Below, piece by piece: positions 26,110-35,623 of a stretch of DNA of 64,000 nucleotides; positions within the stretch are counted from its first letter, which is position 1, and each line of letters opens with the position of its first letter. A program made the translations under genes and the position numbers. Location: the NCBI GenBank assembly GCA_012295225.1, contig WMKK01000011.1:573368-637367 (forward strand). Reading direction: 5' to 3'. The stretch is from Ostreococcus mediterraneus (lineage: Eukaryota > Chlorophyta > Mamiellophyceae > Mamiellales > Bathycoccaceae). The notes beneath the pieces are model-generated. The model made no database searches, was not told the origin of the DNA, and was given only the letters and a program-made list of their open reading frames with translations.

Positions 26110-28404
26110 TTAGGACTCTTCAAAGCTGACACCATCGGTAATGCCCTCGAAGAATGATGGGCGCTTCGCGTGAGCTTCGTGGATGACAACGTGGGAGACG
26201 CCGCTTACGGATAAGTCTTCGTCGATGACTTGCGGGAGGAATTTGACGCCCAGCAAGTCAATCAATTTTCTGTTATCGGGGTCGGTGTTGTGCACGCGAA
26301 CTGTTTTACCGGCGTCGGCATAGCGTTCGTACAAGGAGTTTAACGCATTCAAAGATGAATAGTCTTTGATTTTGCACCTGTCCATGTAAATGACGACGTC
26401 TTCGGGATCGGGACCGACGCGGAAGTGATTTTTGAATTCTCTGTCAGTACCAAAGAACAATTCACCACGCACATCGTATGCGACACGAGTGGTGCCTCGC
26501 TCGCATCCCCATACGGCTTCTTCGCGACGCTCGACTTTGAGCGCGCCCGTGGAGTTATCCCAAGCGTAGAAAAGCGCGGCGACGACGACGCCCACGCCAA
26601 CGGCGATGGCCAAGTTGGTACGTTCCGTGATGACAGTGACCAAGATGATGATTGTCGAATCCTTCCAACGAATGCGATCATTTGTGTCAAAAAAGCACGC
26701 GCGTTGTCGTCGGCCAGCGTAATCTACGCGCGTGCCATCTTCTTGTCGTCCACAAATTAAGCTCTTGATATCGCCAGACATGAGCGGTAAACACGTCCAA
26801 TCAAAGGTGTAAATGATAATCATGAACAACACCCCCGTCAATGCGGCGAGGGGGATGAGTTCAATCACCTGAGAAGCGGCGACGACGAATACGAGAAAGA
26901 TCACCGATGCAAAAGTAGTGGATAAACGGCCGTAGCCACCGGATTTGACGTTGATTGTCGACTGTCCAATCATCGCATCTCCTCCCATGGATGTGAACAT
27001 TCCAGAAATGGCATTCGCCAAGCCTTGCGCGACGCATTCCTGTGTGTATCGACCCGAGCCGTCCGAGGTGTCGTCTAAAATTTCATCTACAAACTGCAAC
27101 GTCAAAACAGACTCAATCAAACCCACGGCGGCGAGGGAGAAGGAGATTGGTAAAACGTGTATGAAGGATTTCCCCGTGAGTTTCACTTGCGGCGTGTGAT
27201 ACATCGGTAACGCCCCGTTCACAGCCGCGCGGTCTTTCACGGTTGGAGTATCTAAACCAATCAACGGTCGGTTGATGGCGTGCTCGAATATCAGGCACCA
27301 AAGAATCGCCGCCAAAGACGATGGGATGATTTTTGTGTACTTTGGTAAAATGTACACGATGGCCATTGATGTGGCGACGTAAAACAACATAATCCAAGTC
27401 ACGGCTTGGTCCAGTGTGCGCCACACCCTGACATCTTCGTATCCGCCGTGAATGGCATAGTCGCTACTGGTTTCGAACTCGGCGGGGGAAATGTCACCGC
27501 TCGAGTCGGCGTCGACTTCGGATACGACGCTCGAGACGTACGCAGCCAACTGCGTGGAGTCCAAATCAGGAAGCTCTGACGCAAAAACTGCCGATACCTC
27601 GCTCGAAGTAATGATATTATTGCTATCAGAATCAAACACCGCAAACGCGCTGTCCCAATCCTTTTCTTTAAAAGACTCAATTTGAGCCTTGAAAATGATG
27701 ATGGCCAAACCGTTGACGAAACCAATCATGACTGTTGTCGGAATCATTCGCATTAATTTACCCGCCTGCAACACCCCGAGCACGATTTGAATCACTCCAC
27801 AGAAAATCATCACCATGAACAACCATTCCAATCGCGCGTTGTACGCTTGCTCGCGTAAACTCAAGCATCCACTCGAGACGTCCCCGGTGCACCCGGCGAT
27901 TTCGCCCCACTCCAACAACGTCGCTTGCGGCAACAATCCATCCGTCTCCATCACCTTCACAGCCACGACCGCCATCGCACCCGCGGCACCGCTCACCATA
28001 CCAGGTCTACCACCGACCAATGCGGTGACGATGCCCATAAAGAACGTCGCATACAATCCAACAATCGGGTCCACGTTTGCCACAAACGAAAAAGCCACCG
28101 ACTCTGGTACGTACACCAACGACACCGTGAGCCCGGATAAGATTTCATTCTTAAACCTCAAAGGATTCGCCTTGTAATACGCATACGCCTCCTTCGCGTA
28201 CTTCGGACCCGACAGAAACGTATCGGAGAACCCAAACCGGTGACAAAACCGCTGCATCGTGTTCATGGTGGCCACCTTCTCAGCCAACTCGCGTTCGTCC
28301 GCGAGGTCTTCCAGCTGCTGGCGCGACAGCGAGTGATGCACCGGGGCGCCATCGGGCGTGGACACAGACGCGTGCGCTTGTCCCGCGTCGTTCGCGACCG
28401 CCAT
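26110..28404 (-). CDS. SulP/SLC26 anion transporter with inserted paired EF-hands and STAS
   Basis: A 764-aa SulP-family anion transporter (sulfate, bicarbonate or related). The membrane domain starts at about 85 (LSGLTVSLVYVPESVAFSFV), includes GRPGMVSGAAGAMAVV and the family block GFVNGLAIIIFKAQI (about 228-242), and ends at about 615; a STAS domain follows (about 635-740, VVIYMDRCKIKDYSSLNAL). Unusually, residues 245-320, between two membrane helices, hold two canonical EF-hand loops: D258-S-D-S-N-N-I-I-T-S-S-E269 and D298-A-D-S-S-G-D-I-S-P-A-E309, with good residues at every chelating position. This predicts calcium gating. The start MAVANDAG is preferred; an in-frame ATG at 28497 would add 31 residues. 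Confidence 0.88.
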   Translation of the reverse strand: MAVANDAGQAHASVSTPDGAPVHHSLSRQQLEDLADERELAEKVATMNTMQRFCHRFGFSDTFLSGPKYAKEAYAYYKANPLRFKNEILSGLTVSLVYVPESVAFSFVANVDPIVGLYATFFMGIVTALVGGRPGMVSGAAGAMAVVAVKVMETDGLLPQATLLEWGEIAGCTGDVSSGCLSLREQAYNARLEWLFMVMIFCGVIQIVLGVLQAGKLMRMIPTTVMIGFVNGLAIIIFKAQIESFKEKDWDSAFAVFDSDSNNIITSSEVSAVFASELPDLDSTQLAAYVSSVVSEVDADSSGDISPAEFETSSDYAIHGGYEDVRVWRTLDQAVTWIMLFYVATSMAIVYILPKYTKIIPSSLAAILWCLIFEHAINRPLIGLDTPTVKDRAAVNGALPMYHTPQVKLTGKSFIHVLPISFSLAAVGLIESVLTLQFVDEILDDTSDGSGRYTQECVAQGLANAISGMFTSMGGDAMIGQSTINVKSGGYGRLSTTFASVIFLVFVVAASQVIELIPLAALTGVLFMIIIYTFDWTCLPLMSGDIKSLICGRQEDGTRVDYAGRRQRACFFDTNDRIRWKDSTIIILVTVITERTNLAIAVGVGVVVAALFYAWDNSTGALKVERREEAVWGCERGTTRVAYDVRGELFFGTDREFKNHFRVGPDPEDVVIYMDRCKIKDYSSLNALNSLYERYADAGKTVRVHNTDPDNRKLIDLLGVKFLPQVIDEDLSVSGVSHVVIHEAHAKRPSFFEGITDGVSFEES

Positions 28405-28729
28405 CGCGCGAAATATCCGATCACGTCGCGACGACGTGTGAGGGAGACGCGTGGTGTCGTTCTGGCGGCTTGGCGACCACGCGCCCTCGGCTCGCATTGG
28501 ATGACGATTTAATCACATCGTGCGATGAGGTATGTCAATCGTCGACGTCGTCAAGGGTGCGTGATGAGGTTGTGTTCATTGTGGTTTGGGCTTTTAAGCG
28601 TGTGCGCGCGCGAGCCGAGGCAGACGAAAGTCGCGGGCGTTGCGTAGACAAACATTTGGAATACGTTCTCTTTCGTATTCAACACTCTAAGAATACTAAG
28701 CACGACGTGTCTCACTCAACGCGAGGCGT
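28405..28729. other. Gap between the SulP start and the L28e stop
   Basis: 325 bp upstream of the SulP gene and downstream of L28e. It contains a GATGAGGT word twice and AT-rich sequence near 28650-28700, probably the L28e 3' end. I see no gene. Confidence 0.45.
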
Positions 28730-29515
28730 CTAGTTAGCTCTGGCAACGCGACCAGCCTTGTGGAGGGCGGACACGCGGGCGAGAGCCGCTTTCTGTGCGC
28801 GTAAAAGAGAGTACATAAACGATACGATTGGTCAGTACGGCGGCGAGAGATGGGCGACGTAGCGTAGCGCGTACGCAAAGGCGCCGCTCGATCGCATGGT
28901 GCGCGAAAGTCGTGAGAGCCTTACGCGTGCACGCACGCACGCGAACGAACGCGCATGCATCGCATCACGAGACGCGACAACTCGTGCGCTTTGAACCTCG
29001 AGGTTGGACGTCCGTCGCGCGTTCGCGACTGGGAAACCCTAACACATCGCTCACGCACCTCCAAGTCCGCACGACCCGCGCACGCGAGCTTGGTTTCGCC
29101 CACTTGCGAGCGGAACGTCCCGGCGCACTTCTTCCCGTTCACAACCGTCGCCGCCTTGGCCGCATCGGCGAGTTCTTGAATGTCAACCGCCGTCGCGCCG
29201 TTGGCGAGACCTGCGTTCGCGCGCGAAAGGATCGCCATCGGTTAGCTCGTCGCGCTCGCATCGCACACCACGCGCGCATTCGCACCGCTCGAATCGCGAT
29301 GGATATACAACGAATATTCACCCATAGATTTGCGCGTCGCATCGCGCGATCGATCGCATCGCGCACGCACCAGACGCCTTGAACGAGTGTTCGGCGGTGA
29401 GGTTCCCAGCTTCGTTGGAGAAGCGCGTGTTGTTCACGCTCGTCTTCAAGTGCGCGTTGTGCGACTTGGTGAGCTGCCAGAGCAATTCCGAGGATGCGTC
29501 GACGTGGGAAATCAT
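28730..29515 (-). CDS. RPL28: Cytosolic ribosomal protein L28e (eL28), three exons
   Basis: Model on the minus strand: exon 1 29515-29371, intron 29370-29211 (160 nt), exon 2 29210-29059, intron 29058-28793 (266 nt), exon 3 28792-28730; 119 aa. Exon 1 encodes LLWQLTKSHNAHLKTSV, NTRFSNEAGNLTAEHSFKAS. The first splice gives KASGLANG, matching the SGLAN of plant eL28. The second joins RADLE to KAALARVSALHKAGRVARAN (plant YRPDLxKAALARLSA). Both introns begin GTGCGT and contain CTAAC or CTGAC before the AG. eL28 sits in the 60S subunit. The segment between the two conserved ends is about 20 residues shorter than in land plants. Telo-box words lie upstream and in intron 2. Confidence 0.85.
29034..29042 (-). 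promoter_or_regulatory. Telo-box-like motif in RPL28 intron 2
   Basis: AAACCCTAA on the plus strand, just inside the donor end of intron 2. A weaker CTAAACCCTG is at about 29609, upstream of the RPL28 ATG. In plants AAACCCTAA marks translation-related gene promoters. Functional use here is inferred. Confidence 0.4.
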
Positions 29516-29726
29516 CTTTGTGTGTGTGTGTGTGTGGCGTACGGGTGACCGCGTGCGTCGCAAAGAGACGGATGGTGCGTCACGCGCGGCCCTGGTGGCT
29601 GAGGACGCTAAACCCTGTATCAAATACTGTGACGGATTTTACTCTATGTATTGTCTCATCGTCACGCATCACGTCCTCGCGCGTGCCACGCGCCGCGTCA
29701 TTCCTCGCCGTCGACGCTCGCCTCGC

Positions 29727-31247
29727 ATGGGGTGCGCCGCGTCCAAGCCTTCATCGCCGTCCCACGCGCGTGCGTCATCGCATCGAGGCGACGGCGGCGC
29801 GACCGCCGCGGCGGTGCGGGCGCGATACGGCGCACTGCGCGTGAAACAAGATGGCGCGCTCGCGGCGTTGGATGCCGCCGAAACGTCGCCGGGAGCTCGA
29901 ACGCGATGCGAGCGATTATGCCAGGCATTAATGTCTATCGATGCCGAGCGCGCGGTGGATGTGTTCGAGCGATCGATGGGTGAGTGCGCGGCGTCGGCGT
30001 CGACGCGCGCGCCAGAGCCAGCGGTGGCGGATTACGTCGCCGAACCGGGGAGTGACGAGTACGCGCGATGGCGCGATGTGGGGCTAAATGTCGTGCGCTC
30101 GCAATCTCTCGCGGTGGTGTTGCTCGCGGGTGGGCAAGGCACGCGTCTGGGGTCGGCGAATCCGAAAGGCATGTACGATATCGGGTTGCCGAGCGCGAAG
30201 TCGTTATTCGCGTTGCAAGGCGAGCGTTTAGCCAAGCTCGGGGCGTTGGCGGGTGCGCCGCCGCCGGTGTGGTACGTCATGACGTCGCCGTTTACGCATG
30301 ATATGACGACGAGGTACTTTAAGCGCCACAAGTATTTTGGCTTGAACGCAAAGGATGTGAAATTCTTCAAACAAGGCACGCTGCCGTGTTTCACCGAGGC
30401 TGGGGGGATCATTTTAAAGTCGTTTGATGAGGTTTCAGAAGCGCCAGATGGCAACGGGGGCATCTATGCGGCGTTGGCGCGAGAAGGCATCATTGACGAC
30501 ATGCGCGCCCGGGGTATCGAGCACGTGTATGCGTATTGTGTGGATAACGCGTTGGTGCAAGTCGGCGACCCGGCGTTTGTGGGATGTTGCGTCGAACGGC
30601 GATGCGACGCCGGCGCCAAGGTGATTACCAAGGCGTATCCGACCGAACCAGTGGGCGTGTTCGCCACTCGTATCAACTCGGAGACTGGGAAGAAGGAGTA
30701 TCACGTCGTTGAGTATAGCGAAATTCCAGAATCTCTCGCCACGGCCAAGGACAAAAGGACGGGTGAATTAAAATTCAACGCCGCCAACATCGCGTTGCAC
30801 TACTACTCATTTGAGTTTTTGGCCAAGTGTTGTTTGGATTTGAAGCTCCCGCATCACATCGCGCGGAAGAAAATTCCATTCCTCGACGTCGCCACCGGGG
30901 AAACCGTAACACCGGAGCAACCGAACGGCATAAAACTCGAAGCGTTTATTTTCGACGTGTACAAGTATGCGAATTCCGTATGCGTCGTCCAGGGCCATCG
31001 CGCTCGCGACTTCGCCCCCGTCAAGAACGCCGAAGGCACGGGCAAGGACTCCCCCGACACCGCACGCGAACTCATCACCACCTTACACGCGCAGTGGATC
31101 ACCGATGCGGGCGGTGTGATAGAAAACGTCCCAGAAGGCGTCCCACCCGCGTGCGAAATCGCCGCGAGCGCCTCCTACGCCGGCGAAAACATCCCACCAG
31201 GCGTCCGCGTCCCGCACGCCTCCTACGTGCAAACATTCGCTAAATAA
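29727..31247 (+). CDS. UAP1: UDP-HexNAc/UDP-sugar pyrophosphorylase (UAP1 family), N-myristoyl-type start
   Basis: A 506-aa nucleotidyltransferase making UDP-GlcNAc (or a related UDP-sugar) from UTP and sugar-1-phosphate. The nucleotide loop is VVLLAGGQGTRLGSANPKGM; further family blocks are YDIGLPSAKSLFALQGER, PVWYVMTSPFTHDMT, FFKQGTLPCF, YAYCVDNALVQVGDPAFVG, NIALHYYSFEFL and IKLEAFIFDVY. The start MGCAASKPSSPSHA was chosen because it begins the soluble domain; it matches an N-myristoylation plus palmitoylation consensus (MGC...S). UAPs are normally plain cytosolic enzymes. The frame extends upstream to 29379 but overlaps RPL28 exon 1. Confidence 0.9.
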   Translation: MGCAASKPSSPSHARASSHRGDGGATAAAVRARYGALRVKQDGALAALDAAETSPGARTRCERLCQALMSIDAERAVDVFERSMGECAASASTRAPEPAVADYVAEPGSDEYARWRDVGLNVVRSQSLAVVLLAGGQGTRLGSANPKGMYDIGLPSAKSLFALQGERLAKLGALAGAPPPVWYVMTSPFTHDMTTRYFKRHKYFGLNAKDVKFFKQGTLPCFTEAGGIILKSFDEVSEAPDGNGGIYAALAREGIIDDMRARGIEHVYAYCVDNALVQVGDPAFVGCCVERRCDAGAKVITKAYPTEPVGVFATRINSETGKKEYHVVEYSEIPESLATAKDKRTGELKFNAANIALHYYSFEFLAKCCLDLKLPHHIARKKIPFLDVATGETVTPEQPNGIKLEAFIFDVYKYANSVCVVQGHRARDFAPVKNAEGTGKDSPDTARELITTLHAQWITDAGGVIENVPEGVPPACEIAASASYAGENIPPGVRVPHASYVQTFAK

Positions 31248-31754
31248 ATATATGTCACACTCGTGTACTCATATGCTCTCGTTGTGTCATCGAACGCACC
31301 ATCGCGCGTTGCCTATCGACCGACGAATGCGACGCTCCGCGCGCTCAGCCGACGCCTCAGACATGCTATACCCTCCTCTGGCTCTGGTGACTCGCCCTGG
31401 CGTGCGTCAGTGAAACACGCGCGATCCAGTGCCCGCGCGTGAGGCAGACCATAGCACACACACGCACACGCACACGCACGTGCGCACGCTCGCGCGCACG
31501 CCTGCGATCGAGCGTCAAACACACACGACAAGGCGGTGAGAGGTGAAGATCACCACTGCGGCTCGTGTGCGATTTTGATTGTAAAAGCCTCGTGTGCGAG
31601 CGACGGGGTGGAGGATCGAGAGCGTGCGGTGGCGTCATACGGGCGTGGGACGAGGGGTCGTTGTCGCGACGCGCGTTGAGGTGGAGATCGCGGTTGGATT
31701 GCGCGAACGCGGGGTGAGCGCGACGCGAGGGACACAGATATCGCCCGAGCAGCC
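31248..31754. other. Intergenic gap before NOT4 with CA-rich tract
   Basis: About 500 bp. It contains a CACACGCACACGCACACG-type tract at about 31454-31490. No gene or RNA is recognised; it probably carries the NOT4 promoter and leader. Confidence 0.5.
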
Positions 31755-33575
31755 ATGGCGGAGGACGATAAATACGGCGAGTACGCCGAGGCATGTGAGT
31801 TATGTCCGTTGTGTTGTAACGAGATGGATGCCACGGATCGTAGGTTTCGGCCGTGTAGGTGTGGATATCAGATATGTGCGTGGTGTTGGCATCAGTTGAT
31901 GGAGCTCGCAGCCAAAGATGACGGCAAAGGTCGGTGCCCGGCGTGTCGAACAGAGTACGACGAGGATTCGATATCATTCGATGCCCCGCCTGCGGAGGAA
32001 TTAAATCAGACAAAGAAGAAGAAGGATGGCACGCGCGTGGGTGTGGGCGCAACTGGTCCTAAATCTAACGTTGGTATCCAGCCTAGAAAGCACTTGCAAA
32101 ACGTGAGGGTTATACAACGCAACCTCGTATACGTCGTCGGTTTGAGCACAGAGTGTTGCAAGGAGGACGTGTTGCGAAAGAATGAATTTTTTGGGAAGTA
32201 TGGAGAGATCTTAAAGCTTCAAGTGTCGGTGAATCGTCAAGGGAGTTCGTCATATGCGGGTAAAGATGCAGAGAATACTGGAAGTGCCTATGTGACTTTC
32301 TACGAGGAGGAGGACGCGATGCAGTGCATTCAGCACATAGATGGGACGCCACTGGATGGGAGAGTTTTACGCGCATGCTTTGGAACGACGAAATATTGCA
32401 ACGCGTTTTTAAAATATCAACCGTGCAACAATCCGGATTGTTTGTATTTGCATGATATAGGACACGACAATGACTCGTTTACAAAGGAGGAGATGTTGGC
32501 GCACTACGGAACAAAGCATCAAAGCTTCCAAGAAGCCACGCGCGCGATTTCAGGTGGTGGTTTGGAGCGTTCTCCTAGTCTAAGCTCGATTCCAGCGCCG
32601 AATCCAGTGCGAGTGCCTGCGCCGCGGCTGCCCACTCCAGCACCGCCCGCTGGTCCTCCGCCGTCGAGCGCCATAGGGGTAGGCGTACCAGTCGCCACGG
32701 CGTGGCCGAGTCTAGGAAGCAGCAATAGCAAACCACGCGCGCTTTTGGCGGTTCCGCCTATAGTGCCGCGCACGCCAGCTCCACCTCCAATGTCGGTGGC
32801 GCAATCTATGAGCATGGGGCCAGCCAAGGTGGTAACTATTCCCGCCAAAGGAGTCACCATTCCGGCGCCTCGAGTGCCTGCGCCGAGAAATGCGGGCGTG
32901 TGTCCGGTGCGTCCTATGGCGTCAGGGGTGGGTACTGGATGGGGTCAATCGAATCCCGCGCTTGGAGTCTTTGGGGGACCACCATCACCAGGACGACCAT
33001 CTGCAGATTCCGCTACTCCGGCGGCGGCTCAGCCGGCGCCTCCAACGACGCCGCCGCCGGCGAGCAGCGAGGCCCCCAAGGCGACGACGAAGAATGGATT
33101 TGTGCTGCCGCAACCGCGCAAGATTGTAAACGTTGCGTCTTCATCGTCCCAGACGGATGACGACGCTGCGTTATCGCAGACACAGTGCCCGACGGGTGAG
33201 GCAGGAGACGCGTTTCCAGACGCGCTCTTCACCGACGCCTTCAACTCGAGCTTGGATTTCGACCCGAGTGCGGTACTTCGACGTCACGCTGGCGCGGCAA
33301 CTCCGGACGCGCGTGTTGAGCAACCGCGGGCTTCTAGATTCGGATTCGCCCTCGAAGCGCAATCTCCCGGTCAATGTCCGGTGGCGTACGGAGACATCGA
33401 GGTGGCGAAGAATGGAGAGTCGTTGCTGCGTGCGCTTCTTCCCGGCGCCAACATCCGCGTGTCCACGTCGCCTGCGCAAGGAACGTCACAATATTCGAGA
33501 AACTCTAGCGAGGGATCTGGATCATCGGTGCCTGCACCGCGTCGTGGACCGCCACCTGGTTTTGGTGGAAAGTAA
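31755..33575 (+). CDS. NOT4: NOT4 (CNOT4) RING E3 ligase of the CCR4-NOT complex
   Basis: A 606-aa E3 ubiquitin ligase that links CCR4-NOT mRNA deadenylation with ribosome-associated quality control. Domain order is diagnostic: a C4C4 RING at about 17-66 (CELCPLCCNEMDATDRRF, PCRCGYQICAWCWHQ, CPACRTEYDED), an RRM at about 107-200 (VRVIQRNLVYVVGLSTE, GSAYVTFYEEEDAMQCI), and a CCCH finger at about 205-225 (YCNAFLKYQPC, CLYLHDIGHD). The C-terminal 350 residues are Pro/Ala-rich and disordered, usual for the family. ATG 31755 starts right at the RING. Translation-side neighbours (UAP1, eIF3L) are not functionally linked. Confidence 0.92.
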   Translation: MAEDDKYGEYAEACELCPLCCNEMDATDRRFRPCRCGYQICAWCWHQLMELAAKDDGKGRCPACRTEYDEDSISFDAPPAEELNQTKKKKDGTRVGVGATGPKSNVGIQPRKHLQNVRVIQRNLVYVVGLSTECCKEDVLRKNEFFGKYGEILKLQVSVNRQGSSSYAGKDAENTGSAYVTFYEEEDAMQCIQHIDGTPLDGRVLRACFGTTKYCNAFLKYQPCNNPDCLYLHDIGHDNDSFTKEEMLAHYGTKHQSFQEATRAISGGGLERSPSLSSIPAPNPVRVPAPRLPTPAPPAGPPPSSAIGVGVPVATAWPSLGSSNSKPRALLAVPPIVPRTPAPPPMSVAQSMSMGPAKVVTIPAKGVTIPAPRVPAPRNAGVCPVRPMASGVGTGWGQSNPALGVFGGPPSPGRPSADSATPAAAQPAPPTTPPPASSEAPKATTKNGFVLPQPRKIVNVASSSSQTDDDAALSQTQCPTGEAGDAFPDALFTDAFNSSLDFDPSAVLRRHAGAATPDARVEQPRASRFGFALEAQSPGQCPVAYGDIEVAKNGESLLRALLPGANIRVSTSPAQGTSQYSRNSSEGSGSSVPAPRRGPPPGFGGK

Positions 33576-33750
33576 GTGAACAACCAAATGTATTGTCTTT
33601 AGTTTGATAATCCGTTGAACCTCAGCGCGTACGCTTAAAGATACGCGCACTTGTAATGAAGAATAAGCAAAAATATTTCTGAAAACACATGCAAAGTGAA
33701 TTTATTGAGAACATTATATTTCAAAACTACGGTAAGCTCATGGGAAGCGA

Positions 33751-35429
33751 CTAGCTCACTATCGCCGAGGGCTTGACGACGAGCGGTTTCGCCGCCATCA
33801 ATTCTTCAAGTTGCATGGACAACTTTTTGTTCGTCTGTTCAAAGAATGTCTTCGCGCTCTTGCGATTCTTCATTTCTTCAACCTTAATCACATCTCCTTC
33901 CATAGTAACTCGAATATCGCCGCAGTACACGTCGTCGCCATCCAACGCGCTCGCCCCGCCGTTCCATTGCTTGACAGTGTTTGCCTTGTCAAATGCTGTC
34001 AAGCTCGCACGCAAATCACTCTCAGACACATCCATAACCGCCGCAAGCTTGGCAACTTTGACGGTAGCATACATTTTCAAATGACTACGGAGTTTGGGGA
34101 TCACAGCGTGCGCTGCGACAATCTCAAGGAACGCCTTGAGTTGCGTCTTGTACGCCTCTTGACTGCCGACGAATTTTGGNCACGCATAGGAGAAGAGCTC
34201 ATCGTAAATGCTCACTTCGCCGTTCATCATGCGAGAAATCTTGTCGCTATACTTTTGGTGTAAGCTCAACGCAACGCCGTCGTCGAGCAAGTGCTGCTGG
34301 CCTGGTACGAGGGCGGAGATGATGGCGAGTAACGCGTACATTTGTTCTTGCTTCTTCATCAACAGCGGCAACGCGTGCGGACGCGTCGAGCCATTCTTCA
34401 CCCGGTCAATGTACTGCAAACTTTCGTTGAAGTGACGTATGGCATCGGTGTATCGACTGCACATCAAATACGCGAACCCGACGTGGTAGGACGTGGCGAC
34501 GAAAGCTCCAGACACCTTGGTGAACATGCCCTCCTTGTCCAAGTCGATGGCGTCGAGAGACGTCAATGCGCCTTCATAGTTCCCAACCAACACGTGAACG
34601 CGAGAAATACCAATCAACGCAAAATAACCAAGCGTTCGCAACACATTGCTCGACTCGATGGAGTATCCTTCATCCTTGGCGAAAGAAATTTCCCCCGCGC
34701 GTTCGCGCTCGAGCACGCGCTTCACGTCGCTCTTATCCACCAACGCCTGCAAGAAATTCACCACGCTCGTTTGATCCCATACCTGCTTGTCGAGCGCATC
34801 CAACGCCGACTTTTCTTCCGCAGTTCGTTTCGGCGATACTTTGTATTGGTGAAACGACTGAAACTGATACACAAACTCATCAACCATTTCGTACAACCAC
34901 AAGTTGGGCAACTGCATGTTTACGTCTCCGTGCAACACGACGCCAAACAACGCGCAGTAATTCTCCCACGACGCCTTACGTTCATCCACGCTCGGCGTCG
35001 TCGTCATGTACAAGTGTCGATAATATAACTCCGCATACAATAACACAAACACCTTGTCGTCATCCGCGAGCGAAGAGATCGCGCGCGGCGCCGGCCACGC
35101 CTCGCGCTTGAAAAACCTCTCGCTAATCGCCGCGAACGACCGTTCATACATCGTCAATGTCTCGTACACTGCATCGGTGCGTGATAGCACAAACGAAAAC
35201 ACACTCGTCAGTCTTTTGCGCCATATCAACACCCACGTCGTGGCGCCGCCAACGTCCCAGCGCGCGCGATGCGTCACAAACCCATCGAACGATGATGATG
35301 ATGACCCCAGCCAACTGCGGGATCACCGCCTCACGACGACGACGCGCGGCGACACGCACCATTCTTGGCTTTGATGTGGCGGTAAAAGTACCTCACAAAC
35401 TGCTTTACGGTGTCATTCACGTCGCTCAT
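33751..35429 (-). CDS. EIF3L: Translation initiation factor eIF3 subunit L, two exons
   Basis: Model on the minus strand: exon 1 35429-35360, intron 35359-35169 (GTGCGT...CAG, 191 nt), exon 2 35168-33751; 495 aa. Exon 1 encodes MSDVNDTVKQFVRYFYRHIK, the conserved eIF3L N-terminus. The junction reads KAKNVYETLTMYERSF, equivalent to the RNVYEIxxxYExSF of other eukaryotes. Downstream are ISERFFKREAWP, LYYRHLYMT, ENYCALF, QLPNLWLYEMVDEFVYQFQ and a C-terminal PCI-type region. eIF3L is part of the eIF3 octamer in 43S assembly. An N at 34180 leaves one residue unknown (about 309), with no frame change. The start faces DIS3. Confidence 0.9.
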
Positions 35430-35623
35430 CGTCGCGTCGCGTCCTAAAGTGTCGCTGAACGCGCGTGCGACCGCGCTCGACATGTGTGCACGTCGTGACG
35501 GATTTTGTTTTCTGGGCCAATCGACCGTTCATGACTCAGCAGCGTGGGGGGTACTCGACGAGCCCCTCGAGCCGCCAGAAGCGAGGATGCTTCGCGGCAC
35601 ACGCGCGCGCGCGTCGCGCGGCG

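Noticed and set aside
29379-29726. N-terminal extension of the UAP gene
   Set aside because: Overlaps RPL28 exon 1 and its promoter and lacks homology signs; MGCAASK begins the natural protein.
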